A stretch of 64,000 bases of DNA, taken from the NCBI RefSeq assembly GCF_018595685.2, contig NZ_CP092334.1, forward strand, positions 3,624,001-3,688,000, given 5' to 3'. Positions within the stretch are counted from its first letter, which is position 1. Each line of letters begins with the position of its first letter. The DNA is from Flavihumibacter rivuli (GTDB taxonomy: Bacteria > Bacteroidota > Bacteroidia > Chitinophagales > Chitinophagaceae). The notes beneath the pieces were generated by a model. That model had not been told where the DNA came from. It made no database searches and saw only the letters and a program-made list of their open reading frames with translations. The position numbers and the translations under genes were made by a program. This document shows positions 43,292-52,123 of the stretch, piece by piece.

Positions 43292-44098
43292 TTACTTTTT
43301 TGAAGGGGCATTTGCGGCTCCCGCAAGTATTCCGCCATCAATATTCAACTCGGTTCCTGTAATGTAGCGGGAATCTTCACTTGCCAGGAAGAGTACAGCC
43401 TTGGCAACATCCTCCGGTTGGCCTGCAATCCCAAGGGGAACATCCTTGCAGATTTCCCTGATCGTTGCTTCCCTTTGTTCTCCCTCTCCGAGCATTGGTT
43501 CCCACATTTCGGTAAGGATAACAGCCGGGTGGATGGAATTGCATCGGATCGGGTATCCTTTTTCAGCACAGTAAAGGGCAACCGTTTTGGTGTGGTTGCG
43601 GACTGCGGCCTTACTGGATGCATAGGCAGCTGCCTGCGGGATACCTACAATACCTGACCTGGAACTGATATTGATAATGCTGGCCTTGCCAGGGTTGTGT
43701 TTCATCCATCTGATAGCGTACCTGCAACCCAGGAATACCCCGTCAAGATTGGTGGCGTGCACTTGTCGCCAGGCTTCCAGGCTGGCATGCTCCGGGTCAT
43801 GGAGGCCTTCAGTTTCAGTGAATCCGGTGATGCCGGCATTGTTAACCACTACATCAGGATGGATCCCCTGCACTTTGAACCATTGCCCCAGTTCCTCCCA
43901 ATCCATTTCATTCCTTACATCGAGATGGACATAATGGCATTGGTCGCCCAATTGGGCAGCCAGTAAATTCCCCTTACTATCCTGGATATCGGTAAGGATA
44001 ACCCTAGCCCCTGCTTCAGCAAAAGCTTTTGCAGTTGCTGCACCAATACCCTGGGCTGCACCTGTTATGATTGCTGTCTTTCCTTTGAAACTTGCCAT
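43292..44098 (-). CDS. Short-chain dehydrogenase/reductase (SDR family)
   Basis: The 268-residue protein starts at the ATG at 44098 (MASFKGKTAIITGAAQGIG); a TTG start four codons earlier is less likely. Classical SDR signatures are visible: TGxxxGxG as TGAAQGIG, NNAG in VVVNNAGITG, catalytic Ser in NISSRSG and Tyr-x3-Lys in YASSK. The end ITGTELNIDGGILAGAA is also typical. Substrate unknown. A divergent neighbour is absent; the AraC-family gene is upstream on the same strand (58 bp away), so the regulator could govern this enzyme. Confidence 0.93.
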   Translation of the reverse strand: MASFKGKTAIITGAAQGIGAATAKAFAEAGARVILTDIQDSKGNLLAAQLGDQCHYVHLDVRNEMDWEELGQWFKVQGIHPDVVVNNAGITGFTETEGLHDPEHASLEAWRQVHATNLDGVFLGCRYAIRWMKHNPGKASIINISSRSGIVGIPQAAAYASSKAAVRNHTKTVALYCAEKGYPIRCNSIHPAVILTEMWEPMLGEGEQREATIREICKDVPLGIAGQPEDVAKAVLFLASEDSRYITGTELNIDGGILAGAANAPSKK

Positions 44099-44155
44099 TT
44101 TTTTAGGCAAAACTAGTGAGGGGGAATCCGGGAAAATTGAACGAAAGCGACATGC

Positions 44156-44977
44156 TTAGCTGGACCTTGCCCCGCGAATGAATGGCCTTTTTCGAAAGAA
44201 GGAGGCCGGGCTTTCATTGCTGTAGCGTTTGAATTGGCGGATGAAATGTGCCTGGTCTGTATAGTTGCTGAGATAGGTTACATCCGTTGCATTAAGTTGC
44301 TGATCAGCAGCATACTGGTCAAGGGCCAACTTTAGTTTGCATATCCGCTGGTAATCTGTAGCGGTCATATCGAACCATTGCCTGAAATAGCGCTGTTGCT
44401 GGCGTTTCCCGATGTTGCCGAGTTCGAGGGGGATCGCTTCCCCCGCGTTGGCAAGGTTTTCATGCTTGAAAATGCTGTCAGATGCTGATAATCTTTCCGG
44501 TGGGATAGAGGCAGCCCATTGGGTTAGAAAAGCCTCCATCAATGTTACCCTTTCCTTGAAAGATGGCGAATTCCGTATTACATTTTCCACCGTATTGGCT
44601 TTCTCGCCAAAAACTTCAGGTGCAGGCATGATGAGGTCTGCCCAGGACCATGTAATATTTAGTAATTGTTTTAGCCTGTATTGGCGTAAACGGGTTACAA
44701 AAAGTTTGGTTGGGGGCTGCCATTGATAGTTGTGGGTATGGGTGGGTTGCCCCAGCAAATATGCAGTTGGCAGGACTTCCTTTGAGTCATTGAGCAAATG
44801 AAGGGGAGGGTTACCAATTTGTATGGTCCATTCGCAGCCCGGGAAAGGCAGAATGGGTTGCACATAATCTATGCCTTCCTCAAGCTGCCATTCGGCTTCA
44901 TAGTAGAATTCGACCAGCCAGGCCAAAGCAGCCGATGGCTGGCATAGTTGGTAGGAAAGGTGAAGCTTTTCCGGCAT
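44156..44977 (-). CDS. AraC-family transcriptional regulator
   Basis: The 273-residue protein has an N-terminal sensor domain (LSYQLCQPSAALAWLVEFYYEAEWQLEEG and LPFPGCEWTIQIGN) and a C-terminal AraC DNA-binding domain with two helix-turn-helix units (about 170-270): LNATDVTYLSNYTDQAHFIRQFKRYSNESPASFFRKRP carries the typical second helix and ends in the SPxxFR motif. It lies just upstream of the SDR gene on the same strand, so an operon and shared control are plausible. Ligand unknown. Confidence 0.88.
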   Translation of the reverse strand: MPEKLHLSYQLCQPSAALAWLVEFYYEAEWQLEEGIDYVQPILPFPGCEWTIQIGNPPLHLLNDSKEVLPTAYLLGQPTHTHNYQWQPPTKLFVTRLRQYRLKQLLNITWSWADLIMPAPEVFGEKANTVENVIRNSPSFKERVTLMEAFLTQWAASIPPERLSASDSIFKHENLANAGEAIPLELGNIGKRQQQRYFRQWFDMTATDYQRICKLKLALDQYAADQQLNATDVTYLSNYTDQAHFIRQFKRYSNESPASFFRKRPFIRGARSS

Positions 44978-45099
44978 AATGCTAATATACTGTTTCAGGT
45001 GCTGTAAACGGTTAAATGTCAGCCCAGGCGGGTCGGGCGGTCACCTGTTAAATGACTCATTCGGCGGGATAGTCGTAATTTGTGAGGAGAATTGTTAAT

Positions 45100-47259
45100 A
45101 TGACCATCCCCAAACCCACCCGTTTTTTATTAATTGGCTGTCTTTTCTTTTTTGCTACGGCAAGGGGACAGTCCAATCTTCTTGAGGCCAACTCCCTATT
45201 GAAGGCCGAGCTGATGCAGTATAAAGGCTTCCTTAACAGTTTTGCCGCCGATGGGGGTATTGTTAAGGAAATGAAACATTTCGCCAACAAGGTAGTGGAT
45301 AGTATGCAGCATGAGATCAACAAGGATGCTGCATTGGAAGATTCGGTAAAAATCAAAGGCATCAATAGTGTGCGGTTCTTTTTGCAATCACTCAGGGCAA
45401 GCCTGGCGCAAAAGAAGTTTGAGTTGTATGATGTGCCCAGTGCACAGCTGGAGTTTCCACTTATTGCAGATGCCTTGATGCATGGTACGCCTTTCAGGAA
45501 TTTCTTCCTTGGTCTTGGGCCCCGGAGGACCCAGTTAATGGCTGATGCTTTCCGGCAGTTTCCTGAAGGTGGACGGTTCCAGAAGTTGGCTGACATCCGA
45601 AGGATCGCGGTGAATCCTGAGAATATCCTTGGGTATCTTGAAAAGCAAAAGGATTTCCCTTACCTGGACACTTCCCTGATCTATGTCGCGGAGCAAACAC
45701 CCATGCAAATAGTGGAGTATGTAGCAGCCAGGCAAACCCCCTTGGCTGACTATCTCCGCCAGATGCCGCACCCTGTCATCCAGCAACTGGTGCAACTTGC
45801 CGGTAACCGCAATGCGACTGAATTGGTGCCCTTTGCAGGCCGGATGGCTGTTGGGATCATTACTGCTGATTCAGTTTTGAAACTCCGCCGATCCAACGTT
45901 ACGGGATACTTTCAAATGTTGGTGAATTGTAGCCAGGAAAATAAGGTAAGGAGGTCGCAAGGCTTACCTACTCCCATGCAGCCGGCCATTCGCACTGCAT
46001 TGCATGAGAAGGCCATGGCATTTTATGTCCAGCCGATCAATGAACTGCATGAGTCGAAGGACCAGGTGCGGTTTGCCAGTATCAAATCCCTTCGTCCGGT
46101 AGACCTGTATTATCTCATCACAAGCGGAGAGGACGAGCTATATACTTCAAGTTTCCTTGGGATCTACAGGAGGTTGATGGCATCCTTGCCAAAAGGCCAT
46201 GCCGATAGCCTGATGGAATGGGTGCAATACGATAATTTCCGCAAGTTCATCAGGATCACTTCTCACTACAATGTACTTACGGATTACCTGAATAATATGC
46301 CGGAGGCGAACAGGACTGACCTGTTAAGGCGCTTCATCAGTGGGATCGAGGCCAATACGGATAATGGTGTGGAAGAGGCTATGGATGTGGCAGATGCTTT
46401 CATAGGCCTGTCTAATGATTCCGCATACAGCAATGTGACGAAACAGTTGTTGATCGAGAACCTTGGGCGTTGCCAGCGTGAGAATAGTTATTATGGGGTA
46501 AGGTTGTATACCATATTGGACCAGGTATTTACCGTTTCCAATGACCCGAAGGCCTTGAAGGACTTGTTTGCCAAGGTGGGAAGTTATGAATACCTGCCCG
46601 TTTCCACCTTAAAGGACAGCAATGGGGTGATCAACCAATTGGTGATTTTTTACGGAGACGAAGATGGTAAGACATCCTGGCAAAATTTTCTGGCGATGTT
46701 CCGCGACACCAGCCAATGGCAGATCACCAAATTGCCAAATTGGTATGAGATACGTTCCAGAAATGCAGCCCAGCCGATACAGATCTTTGCCAACCTGCCA
46801 CTGGATCACTCCAACAACCTGGATGAACAGGCACAACTAGCGATGCTGAATTATATCAATGGGTTGAAAGCTACTCCGGCCATAATCATTCACAGGGGAC
46901 ATAGTTATCATCTGCCTTCCACCCTTAACTACCTTAATCCAGCCATTAAGCTTGCATTTCTTGGTTCTTGCGGGGGGTACAAGAATATCCTGACAGTGGC
47001 CTACAAAAGTCCTTCAGCGCAAATTGTAGCCACCAAGCAAATCGGGTCCAAACTTATCAACGACCCTATGATCAGGGAGTTGAATGACCTTTTGTATAAG
47101 GGTTCTGACATCAACTGGCCGGAATTATGGTTAACGATGGGGCAGCGATTTAGTAAGACGCCGTTCACCCGTGACCTGTTCGCAGAATACGTCCCACCCT
47201 ATCGCAACCTTAGCCTGTTTGTGATCAGGCTGTACAATTATGATGAAGGAATCCTTTAA
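45100..47259 (+). CDS. Exported protein with a possible caspase-like (clan CD/CHAT-like) C-terminal domain
   Basis: The 719-residue protein starts at ATG 45100 (MTIPKPTRFLLIGCLFFFATARGQ, signal peptide). The central 400 residues are helical. The C-terminal part has VIFYGDEDGKTSW, then IIIHRGHSYH (His598-His601) and AFLGSCGGYKN (Cys624). A hydrophobic strand ending in H-x-G-H, followed by a strand ending in SCGG, is the pattern of clan CD cysteine peptidases. A His-Cys dyad is therefore inferred; family identity is not proven. It ends on a terminator whose stem includes the stop codon. Confidence 0.8.
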   Translation: MTIPKPTRFLLIGCLFFFATARGQSNLLEANSLLKAELMQYKGFLNSFAADGGIVKEMKHFANKVVDSMQHEINKDAALEDSVKIKGINSVRFFLQSLRASLAQKKFELYDVPSAQLEFPLIADALMHGTPFRNFFLGLGPRRTQLMADAFRQFPEGGRFQKLADIRRIAVNPENILGYLEKQKDFPYLDTSLIYVAEQTPMQIVEYVAARQTPLADYLRQMPHPVIQQLVQLAGNRNATELVPFAGRMAVGIITADSVLKLRRSNVTGYFQMLVNCSQENKVRRSQGLPTPMQPAIRTALHEKAMAFYVQPINELHESKDQVRFASIKSLRPVDLYYLITSGEDELYTSSFLGIYRRLMASLPKGHADSLMEWVQYDNFRKFIRITSHYNVLTDYLNNMPEANRTDLLRRFISGIEANTDNGVEEAMDVADAFIGLSNDSAYSNVTKQLLIENLGRCQRENSYYGVRLYTILDQVFTVSNDPKALKDLFAKVGSYEYLPVSTLKDSNGVINQLVIFYGDEDGKTSWQNFLAMFRDTSQWQITKLPNWYEIRSRNAAQPIQIFANLPLDHSNNLDEQAQLAMLNYINGLKATPAIIIHRGHSYHLPSTLNYLNPAIKLAFLGSCGGYKNILTVAYKSPSAQIVATKQIGSKLINDPMIRELNDLLYKGSDINWPELWLTMGQRFSKTPFTRDLFAEYVPPYRNLSLFVIRLYNYDEGIL

Positions 47260-47298
47260 TAAGAAAGCCCTACTGTTTAGGAGTAGGGCTTTCTTATT
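47258..47298. terminator. Bidirectional terminator overlapping a stop codon
   Basis: Arms 47258-47274 (AATAAGAAAGCCCTACT) and 47282-47298 are a perfect 17-bp inverted repeat with a 7-nt loop. The stem starts within the stop codon of the 45100 gene, and it also reaches two bases into the end of the ArsC-like gene (47297). Confidence 0.92.
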
Positions 47299-47647
47299 AT
47301 AATGCCTGTTTTAAAGATTCTACAACCGCTTTGGTATTGCCAATAAAAATGGAGCCATTCACTACTGCAACCGGCCTTTTCAGGAAAGTATATTCATCAA
47401 GGATCAGTTTTCGGTAATCCTTTTCAGTCAATTCCTTCTCGTGAAGTCCCATGCTCCGGTATTTCATGGCTTTCCTGCTAAACAAGGCCTCATAAGAACC
47501 TGCAAGCTTCTTCATTTCATCAAGTTGTTCAGCAGTGATCGGTTCAGTTTTGATATCCTGCAGCACTACTCCTTTTTTCTCCGCTTGCACCTCCTTTAGA
47601 ATTTTCTGGCAGGTCCCGCAATTGGCCAGGTGATAGATCTTCTTCAT
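47297..47647 (-). CDS. ArsC/Spx-family thioredoxin-fold protein
   Basis: The 116-residue protein has the ArsC family N-terminus with CGTC (KIYHLANCGTCQKIL), an RKAMKYRSMG segment near the arsenate-binding arginine region, and a KRPVAVVNGSIFIGNTKAVVE end, where R-P is the conserved cis-proline segment. This family includes glutaredoxin-linked arsenate reductases and Spx-like regulators. The CxxC form is not the classical C-x5-R arsenate reductase and a reductase role is uncertain. It reads away from the array at 47749. Confidence 0.83.
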   Translation of the reverse strand: MKKIYHLANCGTCQKILKEVQAEKKGVVLQDIKTEPITAEQLDEMKKLAGSYEALFSRKAMKYRSMGLHEKELTEKDYRKLILDEYTFLKRPVAVVNGSIFIGNTKAVVESLKQAL

Positions 47648-47748
47648 TTGTTGAAACGTTTATGCATAAAACAAAAAAATGACCATAAGGTTTGGTTCCC
47701 TTAATTCCGTGAATAAACCCCCTCTGCAAAGGGTGGAATCACGGTTCA

Positions 47749-47814
47749 CGTCGGAGCCGGGTCGGAGACGGGTCGGAGCCGGGTCGGAGACGGGTCGGAG
47801 TCGGGTCGGATTCT
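47749..47814 (+). repeat. Six-unit GGTCGGAG tandem array in a divergent promoter region
   Basis: Six 11-bp units run from 47749 to 47814. The first starts CGTCGGAG and the last is GGTCGGATTCT. The left flank ATCACGGTTCA matches that of the array at 1728 (TTCACGGTTCA), and the end GGTCGGATTC matches the array at 20859. It lies between the ArsC-like gene (minus) and the NTF2-like gene (plus), directly before a TATTTTCG -7-like element at 47819-47826. Confidence 0.93.
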
Positions 47815-47839
47815 TTGCTATTTTCGGGGAAAATACCTG

Positions 47840-48262
47840 ATGAGAGCAATTGTTTTTTCCTTATTGTTTATGGCAGGGTTTGCAGTGAATGCACAGGACC
47901 CTGCAGTAAGTGCCATAACGGATCTGATGGCCCGGCAGCAGGCAGATTGGAACCGTGGAGATATAACTGCATTCATGGAAGGCTATTGGAAAAGCGACTC
48001 ATTAATGTTCATTGGCAGTAACGGGGTTACCTATGGATTCCAGAATACCTTTGATCGATATAAGAAAAGGTATGATTCAAGGGAGAAGATGGGAACACTT
48101 ACTTTTTCCCTGTTGCACATTAACAGGATCAGCGATGATGTCTATATGGTGGTAGGAAAATGGTTCCTGAAAAGGACAGTAGGTGATGTCGGCGGCCATT
48201 TTACACTGATCTTCCGACGGATCAATGGCCGATGGGTGATCACTTCCGACCATACCAGCTGA
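47840..48262 (+). CDS. Exported SnoaL/NTF2-like fold protein (DUF4440 type)
   Basis: The 140-residue protein has a signal peptide (MRAIVFSLLFMAGFAVNAQ). The mature domain of about 120 residues has the NTF2-like pattern: ARQQADWNRGDITAFMEGYWKSDSLMFIG, then GFQNTFDRYKKRYD and the last strand HFTLIFRRINGRWVITSDHTS. This fold is used for small-molecule binding or catalysis; DUF4440-type members are often of unknown activity. The promoter region overlaps the 11-bp repeat array. Confidence 0.85.
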   Translation: MRAIVFSLLFMAGFAVNAQDPAVSAITDLMARQQADWNRGDITAFMEGYWKSDSLMFIGSNGVTYGFQNTFDRYKKRYDSREKMGTLTFSLLHINRISDDVYMVVGKWFLKRTVGDVGGHFTLIFRRINGRWVITSDHTS

Positions 48263-48359
48263 GTAGGAAATCGATGGCGGTTACCTGTTTTTCAGGATGG
48301 CGTTCCTGTTTGCCGGAAAATGAAGGCAACTGTTGTCGGGTTGAAAGAATAAGCCCTTC

Positions 48360-49211
48360 TCAGGCAAGGTATGTCCTGAAGAAATCTATGGTCCGTCCCC
48401 AAGCCAGCTTTGCGGCGGCTTCATTGTACCTGGCTGCTGAAGTGTCATTATGAAAGGCGTGATTTACCCCTTCATACAAATAGGATTCATACCTGATATT
48501 ATTGGCCTTTAATGCCTGTTCGTAAATATCCTTCCCGGCATTGACCCTTTCGTCCAGGCCCGCGTAATGCAATTGGACTGCGGCCTTGATCTTTCCAACC
48601 TGGGCGGCATCGGGCTGCCTGCCATAGAAGGCGACAGCAGCTTTTAATTCCGGGACAGATACTGCCAGGTTATTGGCCATGGCTCCGCCCCAACAGAATC
48701 CTACACAACCAATATTGCCATTGCAATCCTTTCGCTGCCTGAGGTAGGGTAGGGTGGCTGCAAAACTGCTGATGGTCGCGGGCATGTCCAATTTGGCAAA
48801 CATTGCCCTGGCTTCATCCTCATTAGCCGGGGTGCCACCCAATAGGGAAAGCGCATCAGGTGCAATGGCCAGGAAGCCCGCTTCCGCGGCTCTTCTGGTT
48901 ACATCTTCTATATGGGGATTGAGTCCCCTGTTCTCATGGATCACTATTACCGCAGCATATGGCTTAACAGCTATTGGCCTGGCCACATAGGCTTTCATCT
49001 GACCGCCTTCAACCGGGTAATTCACCCGCTCGGTGAAAAGGTCGGCTGTTGGACTGGTCTGTGCAACAGCATAGGTCCCTTCCAGCATGGGCAATACCCC
49101 CATCGCTGCAGCCATGCTACCGGTCAGGAGTACCAGTTTTTTGATGAACTGATCCCGACTTAACGGGCGATGAGTGTACTCATCATAGAGATTGATGATG
49201 CGTTGATCCAT
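48360..49211 (-). CDS. Dienelactone hydrolase family protein
   Basis: The 283-residue protein has an N-terminal export segment (LSRDQFIKKLVLLTGSMAAAMGVLPML). The alpha/beta-hydrolase domain has VIVIHENRGLNPHIEDVTRRAAEAG and the nucleophile elbow GFCWGG with Cys, typical for dienelactone hydrolases. Asp in YAGLDERV and His in NHAFHNDTSAARYNE complete a triad. The family hydrolyses dienelactones and related esters in aromatic degradation; here it is exported. It is divergent from the FMO gene. Confidence 0.9.
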   Translation of the reverse strand: MDQRIINLYDEYTHRPLSRDQFIKKLVLLTGSMAAAMGVLPMLEGTYAVAQTSPTADLFTERVNYPVEGGQMKAYVARPIAVKPYAAVIVIHENRGLNPHIEDVTRRAAEAGFLAIAPDALSLLGGTPANEDEARAMFAKLDMPATISSFAATLPYLRQRKDCNGNIGCVGFCWGGAMANNLAVSVPELKAAVAFYGRQPDAAQVGKIKAAVQLHYAGLDERVNAGKDIYEQALKANNIRYESYLYEGVNHAFHNDTSAARYNEAAAKLAWGRTIDFFRTYLA

Positions 49212-49321
49212 TTGTGCTGGTTTTAAAGGAAGTTACTGAAACTTGTCCAGAATGACCAGGGTGCTATGTTTTATGCCGCTTTTATAGACGATCTGCTGAT
49301 TTTTTATCCAGAAAGCTTAAA

Positions 49322-49335
49322 TTAATCGCGATTAA
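49322..49335. promoter_or_regulatory. Perfect 14-bp palindrome (TTAATCGCGATTAA) abutting the FMO start
   Basis: TTAATCGCGATTAA ends directly before the first possible ATG (49336) and 9 bp before the second ATG at 49345. It lies in the divergent region with the dienelactone hydrolase gene and could bind a dimeric repressor. No regulator gene is adjacent. Confidence 0.5.
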
Positions 49336-50664
49336 ATGATTGTCATGCCTAAACATGTTTGTGTTATCGGTGCCGGACCCTCTGGAATTACTGCTGCCAA
49401 GAACCTGCTGGATGAAGGATTGCAGGTTACCGTGTATGATTATGGTAGGGAGGTTGGGGGGAACTGGGTGTTCACCGAGGAAGAAAGCCATTCTTCTGTA
49501 TTTGAGACCACACATATCATATCCTCGAAGAGCTTAAGTGAGTATGCAGACTTCCCTATGCCGGAAGATTACCCGGATTACCCTTCCCACGTGCAGCTGA
49601 AGCGCTACTTCCAGGATTATGCCCAGACTTTTAACCTGATACCGCATATCCAATTTCAAACACTTGTCCGCAATTGTTCCCTCAACCAGGAGGGTAAATG
49701 GGAGGTGACCATAGAAAAGGACGGGGAGGTCTCTGTTCATCAGTTTGATGCATTGGCCGTTTGTAACGGGCATCACTGGCTGCCAAGGATGCCGGAGTTG
49801 AACGGCCATTTTGAGGGCGAATTGCTACATTCCCATCACGTAAAACGGTTTAGTCGTTTTGCAGGCAAGAGGGTATTGGTAATAGGTGGAGGGAACTCTG
49901 CCTGTGATGTGGCCGTTGAAAGCTCCAGGGTGGCTGCCAGTGTTGACATGAGTTGGAGAAGGGGCTATTGGATAGCACCGAAATTCATCATGGGTAAGCC
50001 CGCTGATGTTTTCAGTCATCGTGTCGATTGGTTGCCAAGATGGTTATGGCAACGACTCACTGCCATTAGCCTGTTCATCCGCAATGGAAAGAATAGTATG
50101 TATGGCTTGCAGGAACCTGATGGCCCCATAGGTTCGCACCATCCTACTATCAATGAAGACCTTTTTTTTACCATACGTCACGGCAAGATAAAGCCCCGCC
50201 CGGGTATTGAAAAGGTAGAAGGAAGGAAAGTACTGTTTACTGACGGTAGTACAGGGGAGTATGATACCATCGTTGCCTGCACCGGTTATGTCATTTCCCA
50301 TCCGTTCTTCGATCAGCAATTCATTGATTATTCAGAGGGGCAGGTGCCGCTATGGCTGCGCATGATCCATCCCGTTATACCCAATCTCTATTTTATCGGG
50401 CTTTTCCAGCCATTGGGTTGTATCTGGCCCGGGTCGGAATTGCAAAGTAAGATCATGGCCCGGGAAATTGCCGGCAAGTGGAAAAGACCTTCCAACGTTG
50501 CGGAACTGGTGGAGAGGGAGTTGCGGCACCCAGACTTCCACCAGATCAATACCCCTCGTCATACTATTACGGTCAATTACCATTTGTTCCGCAAGAGGTT
50601 ATTGAAGCATTTGCCAAAAGACTATATCCGTCGCCATCCACTTGCAACGGAAAGTCATCCATAG
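49336..50664 (+). CDS. Flavin-containing monooxygenase (FMO/Baeyer-Villiger-like)
   Basis: The 442-residue protein starts at ATG 49336 or, more likely, ATG 49345 (MPKHVCVIGAGPSG). The FAD-binding motif is GAGPSGITAAKNL and the NADP-binding motif is GGGNSACDVA. The FMO fingerprint is blurred but HSHHVKRFSRFAGKRV lies at the expected place. The enzyme would hydroxylate or oxygenate a small organic substrate with NADPH and O2. The alpha/beta hydrolase gene starts 28 bp after its stop, suggesting an operon for ketone or ester degradation. Confidence 0.9.
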   Translation: MIVMPKHVCVIGAGPSGITAAKNLLDEGLQVTVYDYGREVGGNWVFTEEESHSSVFETTHIISSKSLSEYADFPMPEDYPDYPSHVQLKRYFQDYAQTFNLIPHIQFQTLVRNCSLNQEGKWEVTIEKDGEVSVHQFDALAVCNGHHWLPRMPELNGHFEGELLHSHHVKRFSRFAGKRVLVIGGGNSACDVAVESSRVAASVDMSWRRGYWIAPKFIMGKPADVFSHRVDWLPRWLWQRLTAISLFIRNGKNSMYGLQEPDGPIGSHHPTINEDLFFTIRHGKIKPRPGIEKVEGRKVLFTDGSTGEYDTIVACTGYVISHPFFDQQFIDYSEGQVPLWLRMIHPVIPNLYFIGLFQPLGCIWPGSELQSKIMAREIAGKWKRPSNVAELVERELRHPDFHQINTPRHTITVNYHLFRKRLLKHLPKDYIRRHPLATESHP

Positions 50665-50692
50665 CGCTCATGATAGCCAAAACCTGTTTAGA

Positions 50693-51475
50693 ATGAAACT
50701 GGAGGTCATCGAAAGAAAGTATGTTGCTGAGCCACGCGGAACGATTGTGCTGGTGCATGGTGCCTGTTTTGCCGCCTGGTGCTGGGAGGAAAACCTATTG
50801 CCTTTCTTTGCTGAAGCAGGGTACCAGGTAAAGGCAATGAGTTTGCGCAATCATGGTGGAAGTGATCATCTTGGCTCCCTGAAGTTCAGGAGGATCAGGG
50901 AATATGTTGATGACCTCAGGCAGATAGTAGCAACTTGTGAAGGCCCGGTTTATCTGCTCGGGCATTCCATGGGAGGATTTGTTATCCAGCATTTCCTGAA
51001 CCAAAGCCCAGAACTTGCAGCAAAGGCCATCCTGGTCTGCTCTATACCTCCGCATGGTGTATGGCGGTTAACGCTCAAGACCATGCTGAATTACCCGCTG
51101 GTATTCCTCAAGGCAAATCTTACCTGGAGCCTGAAGCCTGTCTTTGGAACCGTTGACCGTTGCAACCGATATATCTTTTCCGGACAGGAAAGTCAGGATA
51201 GAGCTGCACAGGTGCTGAGCCGGATGCAGGATGAATCATTCCTGTCCTATTTGGATACCCTCATACTTGACCTTCCGACTAAACCCAATCATAAGGTACC
51301 GGTGATGGTTGTAGGGGGAGAGGTCGACTTCCTGTTTAACCATAAAGATGTTCAGGCTACTGCCAGGGCATATGGTGTTGAACCGGTATGGGTAGCTAAC
51401 GGGTCCCATAATTGGTTCATGCAGGAAGGCTGGGAGTTAACCGCTGAAAAGATGGTTGAATGGTTAAGGAATTGA
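50693..51475 (+). CDS. Alpha/beta-hydrolase fold protein
   Basis: The 260-residue protein starts at ATG 50693 (MKLEVIERKYVAEPRG); the open frame before it overlaps the FMO stop. The oxyanion region is IVLVHGACFAAWCWEE, the nucleophile elbow GHSMGG (Ser), the acid Asp in VVGGEVDFLFN and the base His in NGSHNWFMQEG. The substrate class (ester, lactone or thioester) cannot be told. It follows the monooxygenase gene by 28 bp, so a coupled oxidation-hydrolysis step is inferred. Confidence 0.9.
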   Translation: MKLEVIERKYVAEPRGTIVLVHGACFAAWCWEENLLPFFAEAGYQVKAMSLRNHGGSDHLGSLKFRRIREYVDDLRQIVATCEGPVYLLGHSMGGFVIQHFLNQSPELAAKAILVCSIPPHGVWRLTLKTMLNYPLVFLKANLTWSLKPVFGTVDRCNRYIFSGQESQDRAAQVLSRMQDESFLSYLDTLILDLPTKPNHKVPVMVVGGEVDFLFNHKDVQATARAYGVEPVWVANGSHNWFMQEGWELTAEKMVEWLRN

Positions 51476-51499
51476 TGGTTCCGTAAACCCTGTATGCCA

Positions 51500-52123
51500 T
51501 TAGTCTAGTTTTTCCAGGTCAATGATCATTTGCTGAAGCGTTTCAAGGTGCCTTCCAAAAGCTCTGCGGAATAACCATTTCGCCAGGAGCATTGCCAATG
51601 GCACCAGGATCAGCAATGAAATTGGGAGCGCCCAAACGAATATCGGGGACCGCAACAGCTGTTCCAGTGATTTACCTGATCCGGAGACGCCACCTAAAAT
51701 ATAACCTCCTGTAACAGCTATAGGGTAAACGAAAACGGCGAGGCGCATTTGCTGCCTTCCCCATTCCATTATATTGCTGTGGCATTTTCTTAACATTCCC
51801 AGTACATTCAGGCCTGATGAGAAATTTTCAGGTATGTTTTTGTAGAGCTGCCAGCCACTCACAATGCCAAAAACGTTAAATCCGATCATGATCACTAATG
51901 CGATCCTGACAGGCCATAGCGGGTATTTGATTAACAGTATGCCATAACCAATGGTAATTAGAATGGCCCAGAATATATTAGTGAGTAGATTCTTTTTTAG
52001 TTTCCCAAGCGGGTGATGACTGGCCTTCCTGCTCAGGAATCCTGTACGCAACAGGTTTTCCAGATCCTTATCTGTTGGCTCCCACTCTTTCCATTTATTG
52101 TATTCAGTCATGGTTGGTTGCAT
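51500..52123 (-). CDS. Polytopic membrane protein, translationally coupled to the ECF sigma gene
   Basis: The 207-residue protein has a soluble N-terminus (EYNKWKEWEPTDKDLENLLRTGFLSRK) and about four membrane helices (LTNIFWAILITIGYGILLI, VRIALVIMIGFNVFGIVSGW, LAVFVYPIAVTGGYILGGV, FVWALPISLLILVPLAMLLA). Its start overlaps the 3' end of the sigma gene by about 20 bp, so translation is coupled. The position after a sigma factor suggests an anti-sigma or sensor role, but it lacks the FecR/RsiW domain signatures. This is inference from position only. Confidence 0.75.
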   Translation of the reverse strand: MQPTMTEYNKWKEWEPTDKDLENLLRTGFLSRKASHHPLGKLKKNLLTNIFWAILITIGYGILLIKYPLWPVRIALVIMIGFNVFGIVSGWQLYKNIPENFSSGLNVLGMLRKCHSNIMEWGRQQMRLAVFVYPIAVTGGYILGGVSGSGKSLEQLLRSPIFVWALPISLLILVPLAMLLAKWLFRRAFGRHLETLQQMIIDLEKLD

